This document shows positions 28,224 to 38,280 of a DNA stretch of 64,000 nucleotides, piece by piece; position 1 is the first letter of the stretch, and each line of letters begins with the position of its first letter. Source of the stretch: Pedobacter cryoconitis (GTDB lineage Bacteria > Bacteroidota > Bacteroidia > Sphingobacteriales > Sphingobacteriaceae); the NCBI RefSeq assembly GCF_014207135.1, contig NZ_JACHCC010000006.1:165124-229123 (forward strand), in the 5' to 3' direction. The position numbers were made by a program, and so were the translations under genes. Under the pieces are notes generated by a model. It was not told the DNA's origin and searched no databases. It was given only the letters and a program-made list of their open reading frames with translations.

Positions 28224-29039
28224 ATGTCTATACACAAAGAAGTAAAGCGTATTACAACCCACATTCTGCAAGAGATGAAACAGAGTGGTGAAAAAATATC
28301 GATGTTAACTGCTTATGATTATTCCATGGCCACTGTCCTGGATGATGCAGGACTGGATGTTTTACTGGTTGGTGATTCAGCTTCAAATGTAATGGCGGGC
28401 CATGAAACTACTTTGCCGATTACATTGGATCAGATGATTTATCATGCACAAGGCGTTGTAAGAGGCGCTACCCGTGCTTTTGTCGTAGTGGATCTTCCAT
28501 TTGGTTCTTACCAGGGAAATTCGAAAGAGGCTTTAAGCTCTGCCATCAGAATTATGAAAGAATCGGGTGCACATGGCGTAAAGCTGGAAGGCGGAACTGA
28601 GGTTGTAGATTCTATCCAGCGGATTATCACGGCGGGTATCCCTGTCATGGGCCATCTGGGATTAACCCCTCAGTCTATTTATAAATTCGGAACTTATACA
28701 GTAAGGGCCAAAGGTGAAGCAGAAGCAGAAAAACTGAAAGTTGATGCTCAGGCTTTACAGGATGCGGGCTGTTTTGCAGTTGTACTGGAAAAAATTCCGG
28801 CCGCACTGGCTAAAGAAGTATCTGAAAGCTTACATATTCCGGTTATCGGGATAGGGGCAGGACCGCATTGCGACGGACAGGTTTTAGTTGTAAACGATAT
28901 GATCGGTCTGACCAAAGGTTTTAAACCACGGTTCTTACGTCAGTATATTAATTTATATGATGGAATTTTAGATGCTGCAAAAGCATATATTAAAGATGTG
29001 AAAGCGAATGACTTTCCAAATGAGAAGGAGCAATACTAA
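28224..29039 (+). CDS. panB: 3-methyl-2-oxobutanoate hydroxymethyltransferase
   Basis: PanB adds a hydroxymethyl group from methylene-tetrahydrofolate to ketoisovalerate, the first step of pantothenate synthesis. ATG 28224 gives the normal 271-residue length; the ORF extends upstream, but that part does not resemble PanB and contains the promoter. Motifs seen are [19 protein letters not shown] (metal-binding Asp51), [21 protein letters not shown] and [14 protein letters not shown]. The RluA-type gene starts 2 bp after the stop. Confidence 0.96.
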   Translation: MSIHKEVKRITTHILQEMKQSGEKISMLTAYDYSMATVLDDAGLDVLLVGDSASNVMAGHETTLPITLDQMIYHAQGVVRGATRAFVVVDLPFGSYQGNSKEALSSAIRIMKESGAHGVKLEGGTEVVDSIQRIITAGIPVMGHLGLTPQSIYKFGTYTVRAKGEAEAEKLKVDAQALQDAGCFAVVLEKIPAALAKEVSESLHIPVIGIGAGPHCDGQVLVVNDMIGLTKGFKPRFLRQYINLYDGILDAAKAYIKDVKANDFPNEKEQY

Positions 29040-29041
29040 AA

Positions 29042-29728
29042 ATGGCGGTAACTGATAAAGATGTACTTTTCGAAGATAACCACCTGATTGCAATCTGCAA
29101 ACGGGCAGGTGATATTGTCCAGGTCGATGAAACCCGTGATGAGCCATTGGAGGACATGGTGAAAAGGTATATCGCTGCAAAATATAATAAACCGAACAGC
29201 GCATTTTTAGGTGTGGTTCATCGTCTTGACCGTCCGGTAAGCGGAGTGATCTTATTTGCCAAAACAAGTAAGGCACTGGAAAGGATGAATGCCCTCTTTA
29301 AAAACAGGGAGGTTAAGAAAACTTACTGGGCGGTTGTACGTAACCGTCCGGTAAAACCTTCGGGTACGCTGATACACTGGCTGGTGAAAAATCCAAAGAC
29401 AAATGTAGTGACGGCCCATAATACTGAGGTACCGGGTAGTCAGCGTGCCGAGTTAAGTTACCGGCTGCTTGGTGAACTGGGTGGGTATTACCTGATCGAG
29501 GTTGATCCTTTAACAGGCCGTTCTCATCAGATCAGAGTACAGCTCTCTACTATGGGCTGTCCGATTGTAGGAGATAACAAATATGGTTATCCAAGAGGAA
29601 GCCGTAAAGGAAGCATCTGTCTTCATGCCAGAAGACTGCAATTTATTCATCCTGTCAAAAAGGAACCGGTAAATATCTTTGCCAAACTTCCTGTTGACGG
29701 ATTCTGGGAACGTTTCGAAGCCTTTTAG
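29042..29728 (+). CDS. RluA-family pseudouridine synthase
   Basis: A 228-residue RNA pseudouridine synthase. The catalytic Asp63 lies in VVHRLDRPVSG, and the later GRSHQIRVQL segment is also typical. There is no N-terminal S4 domain, unlike RluD and RluC, so it is closest in layout to RluA or YqcB types. Its RNA target, tRNA or rRNA, cannot be told. It is coupled to panB (2-bp gap), with no obvious functional link. Confidence 0.9.
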   Translation: MAVTDKDVLFEDNHLIAICKRAGDIVQVDETRDEPLEDMVKRYIAAKYNKPNSAFLGVVHRLDRPVSGVILFAKTSKALERMNALFKNREVKKTYWAVVRNRPVKPSGTLIHWLVKNPKTNVVTAHNTEVPGSQRAELSYRLLGELGGYYLIEVDPLTGRSHQIRVQLSTMGCPIVGDNKYGYPRGSRKGSICLHARRLQFIHPVKKEPVNIFAKLPVDGFWERFEAF

Positions 29729-29742
29729 GGTTTCGGAACGTT
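29709..29742 (+). terminator. hairpin at the end of the RluA-type gene
   Basis: Arms aacgtttcgaa (29709-29719) and ttcggaacgtt (29732-29742) pair at 10 of 11 positions. The left arm lies in the last codons of the gene. The following tract is only weakly T-rich, so termination strength is uncertain. Confidence 0.45.
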
Positions 29743-29743
29743 T

Positions 29744-30208
29744 CTACTTACAAGCTATTTTGGATAGGGTAATATCTCCAAATTTAAGCCCTGCTAAATT
29801 TGTAAACACTCTCCTGCCATCACTTTCCTGGGTAGGACCGTAACCTTCCAGCAGCTGATCACCTTTTTTAACGAATGCAACCTGTCTGTAAGAAGTACTT
29901 CCTTCAGATTGAAAGGAGTAATCTGCAATAATAGTATCTCCCTTGATTATTCCTGAGATAGTCCCTGCGTTTTTGTCCTTTTCATAAAAATTGTAATTCA
30001 GGTCACCGGCCACAACAGTTCCTGCGGTAACGAGCGAGAGGGATACGGTATCTTTATCTTTAATATAACTGTAGCAGGTTTTTGCTTTGGTTGCGTCTGT
30101 TCCGGACTCTTTTGCTGGGTTGTCGGCTTTTTGTTCCTGAGTCTTATTCGGTTTACATGCTACGAAAAATCCTGTAAACATGGCGAATAATAAAATGATT
30201 CGTTTCAT
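29744..30208 (-). CDS. lipoprotein of unknown function
   Basis: A 154-residue lipoprotein with signal MKRIILLFAMFTGFFVA-Cys18, a Lys/Glu/Asn-rich linker to about residue 45, and a small beta-rich domain with two cysteines (about 45 and 153) that could form a disulfide. Repeated D-T and G-T turns suggest a lipocalin-like or NlpE-like barrel, which is only an impression. No family is recognised. It is transcribed in the same direction as bglX upstream but is separated by a long inverted repeat. Confidence 0.65.
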   Translation of the reverse strand: MKRIILLFAMFTGFFVACKPNKTQEQKADNPAKESGTDATKAKTCYSYIKDKDTVSLSLVTAGTVVAGDLNYNFYEKDKNAGTISGIIKGDTIIADYSFQSEGSTSYRQVAFVKKGDQLLEGYGPTQESDGRRVFTNLAGLKFGDITLSKIACK

Positions 30209-30303
30209 CTGGATATATTTTAGAAGGTTATGCTGGTTAAAAATAAGGATATGGTTTCTTTAACACAAGAGCCGGGGCAAAGAATCATTTAATGGCATAA
30301 TTT

Positions 30304-30359
30304 AACTTATTTGCTCCAGCAGCAGATCCAATCGACCTTGCTGCTGGAGCAAATAAGTT
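30304..30359. repeat. 21-bp perfect inverted repeat downstream of bglX
   Basis: The arms 30304-30324 and 30339-30359 are exact reverse complements (21 of 21) around a 14-base loop, ending three bases from the bglX stop codon. On the minus strand no T run follows, so it does not look like a simple intrinsic terminator. It may be a strong 3'-end stabilising stem of the bglX mRNA or a repeat element. Confidence 0.75.
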
Positions 30360-30362
30360 ATT

Positions 30363-32663
30363 TTACTGATTGTAGGTGAAGTTGATTTTCTGATCAGCTA
30401 TCTGAAGTGTGAAATCTCCGTCTTCAGTTACTTTTTTACCTTCTGGGTTGATGAAACCTAAATCATCAGCAGTAATTTTGAAGATTACAGTTTTGGTTTC
30501 ACCTGTCTTTATCTCTATTTTATCAAAAGCTCTCAGGCGTTTCACATCGGGACTGATTAAGGTAGCTACCAGGTCCGAAGTATATAACAAGACACTCTCT
30601 TTACCATCAAGTGTACCTGTATTGGTTACCTCTACTGAAACTGTTAAAATCTCATCTTTTTTCAGGGTACTTGTGCTCAGTTTGAGCGGACTGTATTTAA
30701 ATGTGGTGTAACTCAGACCTTGTCCAAAAATATACTGAGGGTTATAATCCGAATCATAGTTGTACACACCTTCGGTTGTAGAGCGGGATTCTGAAGGTTT
30801 ATGATAATAAGTAAATAATGCGTTGGGGAATTGTGGGTAAGTGTAAGGTAATCTTCCCGAAGGGTTAACGGTACCAAAAAGTATATCAGCTATCGCGTCA
30901 CCACCAAAATTACCCGGCAAATAAGACTGAAGAACTGCACTCATTTTATGCTCAAATTTGGAAATTATTCTTGGACGGCCTTCATTCAGTACCAGTATAA
31001 TTTTTTTTCCTGTTGCTGCCAGCTTTTGGGCAAGCTCAGTCTGTAAGTCGGATAAGTAAAGATCGCTTAGATTACCAGGAGATTCTGTATAAGAATTCTC
31101 TCCTAAACAAAGCACCACGACATCAGCATTTTTAGCTGCGGCGATTGCGGCATCCAGCTGATCTGCATATTCTTCGAAATATTTGCCATCCATTTTATAA
31201 CTTACCCCTGGTACATAAGTCACGTTTTGTTTGCCGGTTTTAAGTTCAATAGCTTTCAGGAAAGTATGATATTTTGCAGCGAATTCCTCTACTTTTTCTC
31301 CCTGCCACGAATAAGTCCAGGCTCCGTTCAATGTTCTCATTGAATTTGCATTAGGACCTGTAACCAGGATTTTTACAGGTTTATTCAATGGTAATACCTG
31401 ATCTGTATTTTTTAGTAAAGTAATGGATTCGGCAGCGGCCTGATAAGAAGCCTGCTCAAATTCCTTACTGCCAAACTTAGGATAATCTTTAGGATTGGTC
31501 GTTGGTTTATTAAAAAGGTTCAGCTCATATTTGACCAGGAGGATTCTTCTTACTGCATCATCAATACGGCTTTCTTTAACTTTACCTTCTTTGACTAAAG
31601 CGATCAGGTCATCACAAAAAGCCTCGTAATTATAGGCAACCATTGACATGTCTATCCCTGCATTAATGGCAATTCTTACAGCGTCTTTGTTGTCTTTAGC
31701 TACATGATCTCTCTGGTAAAGGTTCTCAATATCTCCCCAATCGGTTACTGCCAGACCTTTAAAACCTAATTCTTCTTTTAATAATTTAGTCAGCAGATTA
31801 TAATTGGCATGAACCGGAACTCCGTTAATAATACCAGAGTTAATCATAATGGTTTTGGCACCGGCTGCAATGGCAGCTTGAAACGAAGGCAGGTGATATT
31901 CTCTCAGGGCCTGGTCTGAAATAAAGGCAGGAGTTCTGTCTTTTCCCGACACTGGGACCTGATAACCCAGGAAGTGTTTGATGGATGCAGCAACATGACT
32001 TGGATTATCTACATCATTGTTATCACCCTGTAATCCTTTTACAGCCTGTATACCCATCTGGGTAACCAGGTAAGGGTCTTCTCCGAAACTTTCCCACTGA
32101 CGTGGAAAACGGGGGTCAGCACCAAGGTCTAACAGTGGCGAAAACGCCCATGGAATAGAACTTGCACGGGTTTCGTAAGCAGTAATTTCTGCCCCTTTAT
32201 GAACCAGGCTTCTGTTAAAGGTTGCTGCCTGACCAATCTGCTGCGGAAACATGGTCGCTCCGGCAGTGTACGTTTCACCGTGAATAGCATCAATACCGTA
32301 TAAAACGGGTATGCCATTTTTAGTGCCTTTCATGGCAGACTGCTGAATTTTAGTAATGATATCGTACCATACCTGCGGAGTTCTTGCTCTGTTGTTTGAG
32401 GTGTTTAAAACAGATCCCAGTTTGTATTGAACGAGTGCTTTTTGCATTGCTTTCTCATCCAGAGAAAATGGCTCATCACTGGTAAAGCGATCTTTACCCT
32501 TTCCGATGACATCCAGTGTAATCTGAGCCATCTGACCAACTTTTTCTTCGAGGGTCATCTTTTTTAGCATACTTTCTACTTTAGCAGTGTTGCTGGTCTG
32601 GGCATTGGTTAATCCTCCTGTAAGGAGCAATAGGAGGACAGAGAGGTTTCTTCTTAAATACAT
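30363..32663 (-). CDS. bglX: periplasmic beta-glucosidase, glycoside hydrolase family 3
   Basis: A 766-residue exported GH3 enzyme. Residues 1-21 form a signal peptide. The (beta/alpha)8 domain holds DPRFPRQWESFGEDP and KHFLGY substrate-binding segments and the nucleophile Asp308 in AVTDWG. The alpha/beta sandwich domain (~395-625) follows, then a fibronectin-III-like domain to the end. It resembles BglX, which removes terminal glucose or related sugars from oligosaccharides. It is transcribed divergently from a SusC/SusD pair across an ~880-bp spacer, consistent with hydrolysing the glycan that this system imports. Confidence 0.94.
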   Translation of the reverse strand: MYLRRNLSVLLLLLTGGLTNAQTSNTAKVESMLKKMTLEEKVGQMAQITLDVIGKGKDRFTSDEPFSLDEKAMQKALVQYKLGSVLNTSNNRARTPQVWYDIITKIQQSAMKGTKNGIPVLYGIDAIHGETYTAGATMFPQQIGQAATFNRSLVHKGAEITAYETRASSIPWAFSPLLDLGADPRFPRQWESFGEDPYLVTQMGIQAVKGLQGDNNDVDNPSHVAASIKHFLGYQVPVSGKDRTPAFISDQALREYHLPSFQAAIAAGAKTIMINSGIINGVPVHANYNLLTKLLKEELGFKGLAVTDWGDIENLYQRDHVAKDNKDAVRIAINAGIDMSMVAYNYEAFCDDLIALVKEGKVKESRIDDAVRRILLVKYELNLFNKPTTNPKDYPKFGSKEFEQASYQAAAESITLLKNTDQVLPLNKPVKILVTGPNANSMRTLNGAWTYSWQGEKVEEFAAKYHTFLKAIELKTGKQNVTYVPGVSYKMDGKYFEEYADQLDAAIAAAKNADVVVLCLGENSYTESPGNLSDLYLSDLQTELAQKLAATGKKIILVLNEGRPRIISKFEHKMSAVLQSYLPGNFGGDAIADILFGTVNPSGRLPYTYPQFPNALFTYYHKPSESRSTTEGVYNYDSDYNPQYIFGQGLSYTTFKYSPLKLSTSTLKKDEILTVSVEVTNTGTLDGKESVLLYTSDLVATLISPDVKRLRAFDKIEIKTGETKTVIFKITADDLGFINPEGKKVTEDGDFTLQIADQKINFTYNQ

Positions 32664-32789
32664 GTAAAGTAAATTAATGAGTATGGGCTTAAATAATGGA
32701 GGTTGTATTTATACTAGCTCCGGGAGGACAATGTTAATTATATTAAAAATTAGTAACCTGGATTTTGTGTCAGATTTCTATGTAAATAG

Positions 32790-32797
32790 CAAAGTTA
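32790..32797 (-). promoter_or_regulatory. possible bglX -7 promoter element
   Basis: Minus-strand TAACTTTG lies about 126 bases before the bglX ATG. No -33 TTTG at normal spacing. Confidence 0.4.
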
Positions 32798-33482
32798 TAG
32801 TATATAGAATTAATTTCTTTAACCTGGGGGCCTTAACCTTTACAAATAACAATTCTCTGGTAAACAGGAGTTCAAAGATACCGGGGACGTGATCGATAGT
32901 CTGGTCAATAAAATCAAGCAGGTTTTTTTATCAGCCTTGCTATTTTGTTTGATTTCTATCCGGAACCAGTAAGTAGCCTTAACGTCAGTGGTTTGTGGCG
33001 TGCTTCTTTGGATATAATGGAAGTTTTTGTCGGATATATCAGTATTAATTGTTTAGAAATTTAATTTATTTGACGCGTATTTAATATGTTTTATTCAATT
33101 GAAATTAAAAATATGCCGATTAGTATGGCCGTTTTCTTAACTATTTGCTATGCATAGTTCATCTGGCTAAAAAGGAGAACCAGTAAAACTGTGAATTGTT
33201 TACGAAAAAAAGAAGTGTTGTCCTGATTAACCATAAAGAATTGGAAGGGCCAATAATGGCTGGCTATTACAAAGATAGAATTAATTTGAGTTCAATTTCT
33301 GGTCATCGGGCATTTGTACCGAGGCATTTTTGATTGGTTTTTCATGTGAGATTAAATCTTCATTAAAATTGGATTTTTAAATTGTAATATACTTATAATT
33401 AGGTATTTAAGTGGTTACATCAACTGACGTATTTTGACTGTTTTGTAAGAATAATGTTAATTAATGTTAAATTTTGTTTGCA

Positions 33483-33492
33483 AAAACGTTTT
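33483..33492. promoter_or_regulatory. palindromic site AAAACGTTTT upstream of susC
   Basis: A perfect 10-bp palindrome centred on CG, 53 bp before the susC ATG. LacI-family operators often have such a core. No LacI gene is in the window, so the role is a guess. Confidence 0.3.
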
Positions 33493-33545
33493 CGAACGAA
33501 TATCTTGGACTTTTATTATTTAACCTAACTACTAAAATAAACTAC

Positions 33546-36500
33546 ATGAGAAAACTTCTACAAAGTTTGTTCTTGTTCATGCTTTTTGCAGTTTCTGCAA
33601 TGGCCCAACAACGAACTATCACTGGTACAGTTACCGCAAAAGACGATGGCCTGCCTCTGCCTGGTGTTTCGGTAAAAGTAAAAGGAACAAATATCGGAAC
33701 AAGTACTGCGTCAGACGGTAAGTTCACTTTTAAGGTTCCTGAAAATGCAAAAGAATTACAGTTCACTTCTATCGGGTATGCTATCCTGACAAAAGCAATT
33801 GGTACTTCTAATATTATTAGTGTACAATTAGTTTCTGACTCTAAACAACTTGGTGAAGTTGTGGTTGTCGCTTATGGTACTTCCAAAAAAGCAGCGATTA
33901 CAGGTTCGGTAGCGACATTAAGCTCAAAAGACCTTGACAACAGGGTAATTACCAACGTATCTAATGCTTTAGCTGGTGTTGCGCCAGGTATTTCTGTGAA
34001 CGCAGGTAATGGTCAGCCAGGAACAGGATCGTCAGTAAGGATCCGTGGTTTTGGTTCTATGTCAGCAGCTAACGCACCTCTGTATGTGGTGGATGGAGCT
34101 GTTTACGATGGAGCTTTAGCTGATATCAATGCAAATGATATTGAAAGTATTTCCTTACTAAAGGAAGCTTCTTCAACTGCATTGTATGGTTCAAGAGCTG
34201 GAAATGGTGTAATTATTATTACAACCAAAAAAGGTAAAGTTGGTACAGATGTATTAAACGTTAATCTGAGTCAGGGAATTTCTCAAAGAGGTATTCCTGA
34301 ATATGACAGAGTTAATGCGCAGGAATACTATCCGCTAATGTGGCAGGCAATGGCTAACAGTCTGATCTATCCTGCAAGTGGTACAGGACTTACGCCTGCA
34401 GCTGCTGCTGCAAAAGCTTCGGCAGAAATTCAGTCACAATTAATCTATAACCCATTCAATGTTCCAAATGATAAAATCGTTGGTCTGGATGGAAAATTAA
34501 ATCCTAATGCATCCTTATTATATAATGATTTTGATTGGGTAAAACCGTTAAGCAGGGTTGGAAAAAGAAGCGATTTCAATACCAGTATGGGCGGAAATAC
34601 TGGTAAATCTGATTACTACTTCTCATTGGGTTACCTGAAAGATCAGGGGTATATCCAAAAGTCTGATTATGACAGGATTAACGGGCGTTTAAATGTTAAT
34701 TCACAGGTTAAACCATGGTTGAAAGTAGGAGCAAATTTAGCCGGATCGATTTCTAAGGCAAATCTTGCAACAGATGCAGGTTCAGGTAGTGCTGCTGCTT
34801 ATAGCAACGTTTTTAACTTTTCGAGATCAATAGGACCAATCTATCCTGTACATGCATTTGATGCCCAGGGTAACCCGGTGTTGACATCAACTGGTGAACA
34901 ATACTATGATTATGGTGGTCATCCAGGAGCAGTTAACCGTCCTATCGGCGCAAACGCCGGAAGAAACGTGGTTTATGAAACTTTATTGAACACTAACGAT
35001 AACAGAAGGAATGCTTTAAATGCAAGAACTTACGCTGAGATTAAATTCCTGAAGGATTTTACTTTCAAAACAACCGCAAGTGTGGATATTATTGACAGAA
35101 TCGCAAATACTTACTATAACAGGATTGTTGGTGATGGTGTTTCGAGTAAAGGGTCAGCTTCTAAGTCTACTGGTTTCACGCAAAGTTCTACAATTAATGA
35201 ATTGTTGACTTATGATAAGTCATGGGGTCTGAATAACATTAATGTTTTAGCAGGACATGAGAATTATGCTTTACAGATCAGAACAGCTGGCGGAAGTAAA
35301 AATAACCAGATTCTGGACGGTAATATAGAATTTCCAAACTTTGTAACTCCGACTGATGTTAATGGTTATATAGAGAACTATAAACTTGAATCTTATTTAA
35401 GCCGTGTCTCTTATAATTATGATAATAAGTATTACTTAGATGGTTCCCTGAGAAGTGATGGTACCTCAAGGTTATCACCGCAGTCAAGATGGGGGACATT
35501 CTATTCATTTGGTGCTTCATGGATACTTTCGAAAGAAAAATTCCTGAGTAAGGTAAGCTGGATTGATGAATTAAGACTGAAAGCTTCTTATGGTGTAGTT
35601 GGTAATGATGGTTTACTTAAGGATAACGGTGACCCTGCATATTACAAGTATCAGGCATTATATGATCTTGGATGGAACAATGGTGACCAAGCTGGTGTGT
35701 TATTATTATCAGCCGCAACTCCTAATGTAAAATGGGAGCAAAATACGACAATTAATATAGGTACATCATTCTCACTTTTCAAAAACAGATTGTACGGAGG
35801 AATAGACTTATTCAGAAGGGGCTCAACTAATCTATTATTTGATGTTCCTCAACCTCTATCTGATCCTGTTTCGAAAATTACTCAAAATATTGGTAATATG
35901 AATAACCAGGGTATTGAGTTACAACTGGGTGGAGATGCGATCAGAGGTAAAGCATTCAGATGGAATGTAATGACCAATTGGACTATGCTGAGAAATAAAA
36001 TCACCAAAATGCCTCCAGAAACGCCTGTTATTATGTCAGGAAATAAACGCAGAGAAGTTGGTAAAGATCTTTATAATTTCTATTTGCGCCAGTGGAGAGG
36101 TGTTGACCCTACTGATGGTTCGTCATTATACGTACCACAGGATGGTGAGACAAGAGAATTAAGAACTGTCAATGGTCAGGTTTATACTGTTAACAATAAC
36201 TATGCTAAATTCGATTATTCTGGTTCAGCAATTCCAGATCTGATGGGATCAATTACCAATACTTTTGATTACAAGAATTTCTCTCTTTCCTTCCTGATTA
36301 CTTATCAGATTGGTGGTAAATTCTATGACAGTCAGTATGCTGGTTTAATGAGTACTGCTTATGGTAGCGCATTACATGTTGATGCTTTAAATGCATGGAC
36401 TCCTACAAATACAATTACAGATGTTCCAAGATTGGATATCGCAAGAAACCCTATTCTGAATGCTGCATCGAGCAGATGGTTGATTGACGCATCTTATGTG

Positions 36501-36713
36501 AGTCTTCGTAATGCAAGCTTGTCTTACAAACTGCCAAAAATGTGGTTAAGTAAAATGGACGTGTCGAATGTAAGAGTTTTTGTTTCTGGCGAGAATCTTG
36601 GTCTGATTTCAAAAAGAAAAGGGATGAATCCATCGGAATCATTTGATGGTACAAATAGTACCACATACGTTCCAAGCAGAATGATCAGTGTAGGTCTGAA
36701 TGTATCATTGTAA
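33546..36713 (+). CDS. SusC/RagA-type TonB-linked outer-membrane transporter
   Basis: ATG 33546 opens a clear signal peptide (MRKLLQSLFLFMLFAVSAMAQ); the ORF reading further upstream is not used. The 1055-residue protein has a carboxypeptidase-regulatory-like domain (~22-105), a plug domain with the SusC hallmarks GEVVVVAYGTSKK, IRGFGS and DIESISLLKEASSTALYGSRAGNG, and a beta-barrel to the C-terminus. SusC proteins import glycans or peptides with a SusD lipoprotein lid and TonB energy. The SusD-like gene follows 13 bp later, and a GH3 glucosidase lies divergently upstream, pointing to a glucose-containing oligosaccharide as cargo (inference). Confidence 0.95.
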   Translation: MRKLLQSLFLFMLFAVSAMAQQRTITGTVTAKDDGLPLPGVSVKVKGTNIGTSTASDGKFTFKVPENAKELQFTSIGYAILTKAIGTSNIISVQLVSDSKQLGEVVVVAYGTSKKAAITGSVATLSSKDLDNRVITNVSNALAGVAPGISVNAGNGQPGTGSSVRIRGFGSMSAANAPLYVVDGAVYDGALADINANDIESISLLKEASSTALYGSRAGNGVIIITTKKGKVGTDVLNVNLSQGISQRGIPEYDRVNAQEYYPLMWQAMANSLIYPASGTGLTPAAAAAKASAEIQSQLIYNPFNVPNDKIVGLDGKLNPNASLLYNDFDWVKPLSRVGKRSDFNTSMGGNTGKSDYYFSLGYLKDQGYIQKSDYDRINGRLNVNSQVKPWLKVGANLAGSISKANLATDAGSGSAAAYSNVFNFSRSIGPIYPVHAFDAQGNPVLTSTGEQYYDYGGHPGAVNRPIGANAGRNVVYETLLNTNDNRRNALNARTYAEIKFLKDFTFKTTASVDIIDRIANTYYNRIVGDGVSSKGSASKSTGFTQSSTINELLTYDKSWGLNNINVLAGHENYALQIRTAGGSKNNQILDGNIEFPNFVTPTDVNGYIENYKLESYLSRVSYNYDNKYYLDGSLRSDGTSRLSPQSRWGTFYSFGASWILSKEKFLSKVSWIDELRLKASYGVVGNDGLLKDNGDPAYYKYQALYDLGWNNGDQAGVLLLSAATPNVKWEQNTTINIGTSFSLFKNRLYGGIDLFRRGSTNLLFDVPQPLSDPVSKITQNIGNMNNQGIELQLGGDAIRGKAFRWNVMTNWTMLRNKITKMPPETPVIMSGNKRREVGKDLYNFYLRQWRGVDPTDGSSLYVPQDGETRELRTVNGQVYTVNNNYAKFDYSGSAIPDLMGSITNTFDYKNFSLSFLITYQIGGKFYDSQYAGLMSTAYGSALHVDALNAWTPTNTITDVPRLDIARNPILNAASSRWLIDASYVSLRNASLSYKLPKMWLSKMDVSNVRVFVSGENLGLISKRKGMNPSESFDGTNSTTYVPSRMISVGLNVSL

Positions 36714-36726
36714 AAGGAGATTAATT

Positions 36727-38226
36727 ATGAAAAATAAAAATATATTATTATTTGCTGGTGTTATGGCTTTAGGCCTTTCATCATGCAAAAAGGATTACTT
36801 GAATACCAACCCGACTGATGCAGTTGATAATTCAGCGATATTCACGACTACGGCAAATACAGATGTAGCTTTAAATGGTATTTATCGTTATATGTATCAA
36901 AGAACAACTGAGATTAGCAGTAATGCCCAAAATAAACCGGGTGTAGGCGGAATTATGCTGCTCCAGGATTTCATGGGAGATGACCTTCATATCTCTTCAA
37001 CTAACTGGTTTTCTTCAGAAGCTTCCTATAGTACTACAAGAAATGAGACCAATCAGATATTAGTATATGGGTATCGTACTTATTACAGGATGATTGCGAA
37101 TGCCAACATGATCATCGAAAACGTGGATGCAGCTACAGGTCCGGATGCGGATAAAAAGAGAATCAAAGCAGAAGCGCTTACGCTTAGAGCATATGCGCAT
37201 TACTGGTTGGTTCAGTTATTTGCAAAACGTTATAACGCAGCTGCAAAACCTAATGTACAGCCAGGCGTTCCGTTAATGCTTTCTACTAAAGATACCAACA
37301 AACCAAGAGCAACAGTTGAGGACGTTTATGCAGCGATTAATAAAGATCTGGATGATGCAATAGCGTTAAATATCACTAGTGTGTACAATAAAAGTCACGT
37401 GAGTATCTGGGTAACCAAAGGAATGAAAGCCAGAGTGGCTCTGACTATGCAGGACTACCCTAATGCTATTAAATTTGCAAAAGATATAGTAGATAATGGT
37501 GGATTCACATTAATGACGCCTGCTGAATATCAAACAGGATTCAATAATGCCGGATTAGCTGAATACATGTGGGCTTCTATGCCAACAGTAGATCAGGATG
37601 ATACTTTCGGATCATATTATGCTCAGATTGCTTATAATGCAAATACTTCTTTCATGAGAGGAAATCCTAAAAGAATAAACGCAGCATTATATAATCAGAT
37701 TTCGGCAACTGATGTACGTAAGAAAATGTGGGAACCAGCTCCAACGGCAACAAACTTCCCCTTACCTACTACATCATTTGCAAGGCAGCCTTATATGAGT
37801 AGAAAATTCTCTGTTAAACTGACTGCTGGAAGTAGTTTAGGTGATGTGCCTTTAATGAGATCTGCTGAAATGTATTTGATTCTTGCCGAGGCCTATGCTT
37901 CATCAGGTGATAATGCAAATGGACAGAGTGCATTATTTGCTTTTGTATCAAAAAGAGATCCAGGCGCTGTTAAATCTGTCAATATGGGACAAGATTTAGT
38001 TACTGAAGTAATCACCAACAGAAGAACTGAACTTTGGGGTGAAGGCGTGAGATGGTTAGACCTGAAACGTTTAAATCTTGGATTGGACAGGAATTTAGCG
38101 ACGAATTTTCCTTCGGCTCCGGTTACGGGAGTAATGGTGGTTCCGGCAGGTGATGTAAGATGGCAATGGTTTATCCCAAGAGATGAGTTGAACGCGAACA
38201 AAAATATCGGTCCGCAGAACGATTAA
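36727..38226 (+). CDS. SusD/RagB-type surface glycan-binding lipoprotein
   Basis: ATG 36727 is chosen since it opens a lipoprotein signal with lipobox LSS-Cys20. The 499-residue mature protein shows the SusD TPR-like helical layout, with the N-terminal YLNTNPTD segment, the RAYAHYWLVQLFAKRY region and the typical C-terminal RRTELWGEGVRWLDLKRL and IPRDELNAN segments. It caps the SusC transporter and binds the ligand at the surface. Just upstream is an unusual AGGAGA stretch, one of the few Shine-Dalgarno-like sequences in the window. A strong terminator follows. Confidence 0.95.
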   Translation: MKNKNILLFAGVMALGLSSCKKDYLNTNPTDAVDNSAIFTTTANTDVALNGIYRYMYQRTTEISSNAQNKPGVGGIMLLQDFMGDDLHISSTNWFSSEASYSTTRNETNQILVYGYRTYYRMIANANMIIENVDAATGPDADKKRIKAEALTLRAYAHYWLVQLFAKRYNAAAKPNVQPGVPLMLSTKDTNKPRATVEDVYAAINKDLDDAIALNITSVYNKSHVSIWVTKGMKARVALTMQDYPNAIKFAKDIVDNGGFTLMTPAEYQTGFNNAGLAEYMWASMPTVDQDDTFGSYYAQIAYNANTSFMRGNPKRINAALYNQISATDVRKKMWEPAPTATNFPLPTTSFARQPYMSRKFSVKLTAGSSLGDVPLMRSAEMYLILAEAYASSGDNANGQSALFAFVSKRDPGAVKSVNMGQDLVTEVITNRRTELWGEGVRWLDLKRLNLGLDRNLATNFPSAPVTGVMVVPAGDVRWQWFIPRDELNANKNIGPQND

Positions 38227-38249
38227 TCTTAATCTTATAAATTTGAAAA

Positions 38250-38280
38250 AGAGGGTGCCCAAAAGGTACCCTCTTTTTTT
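38250..38280 (+). terminator. susCD terminator
   Basis: Arms agagggtgcc (38250-38259) and ggtaccctct (38265-38274) pair with one G-U, followed by a T run to 38280. Confidence 0.88.

Larger units (their letters stand above)
32664..33545. other. 880-bp intergenic region between bglX and susC
   Basis: No credible gene is seen; a 71-codon ORF at 32677-32892 has no recognisable family or signal. The stretch holds a minus-strand -7-like element (32790-32797), a second minus-strand TATCTTTG (33270-33277) with no gene next to it, and a 10-bp palindrome near the susC start (33483-33492). Much of it could be regulatory DNA or gene remnants. Confidence 0.5.

Noticed and set aside
32677..32892. 71-codon ORF downstream of the bglX start
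   Set aside because: Composition looks random, there is no promoter or initiation signal, and it runs through a probable regulatory region; not reported as a gene.
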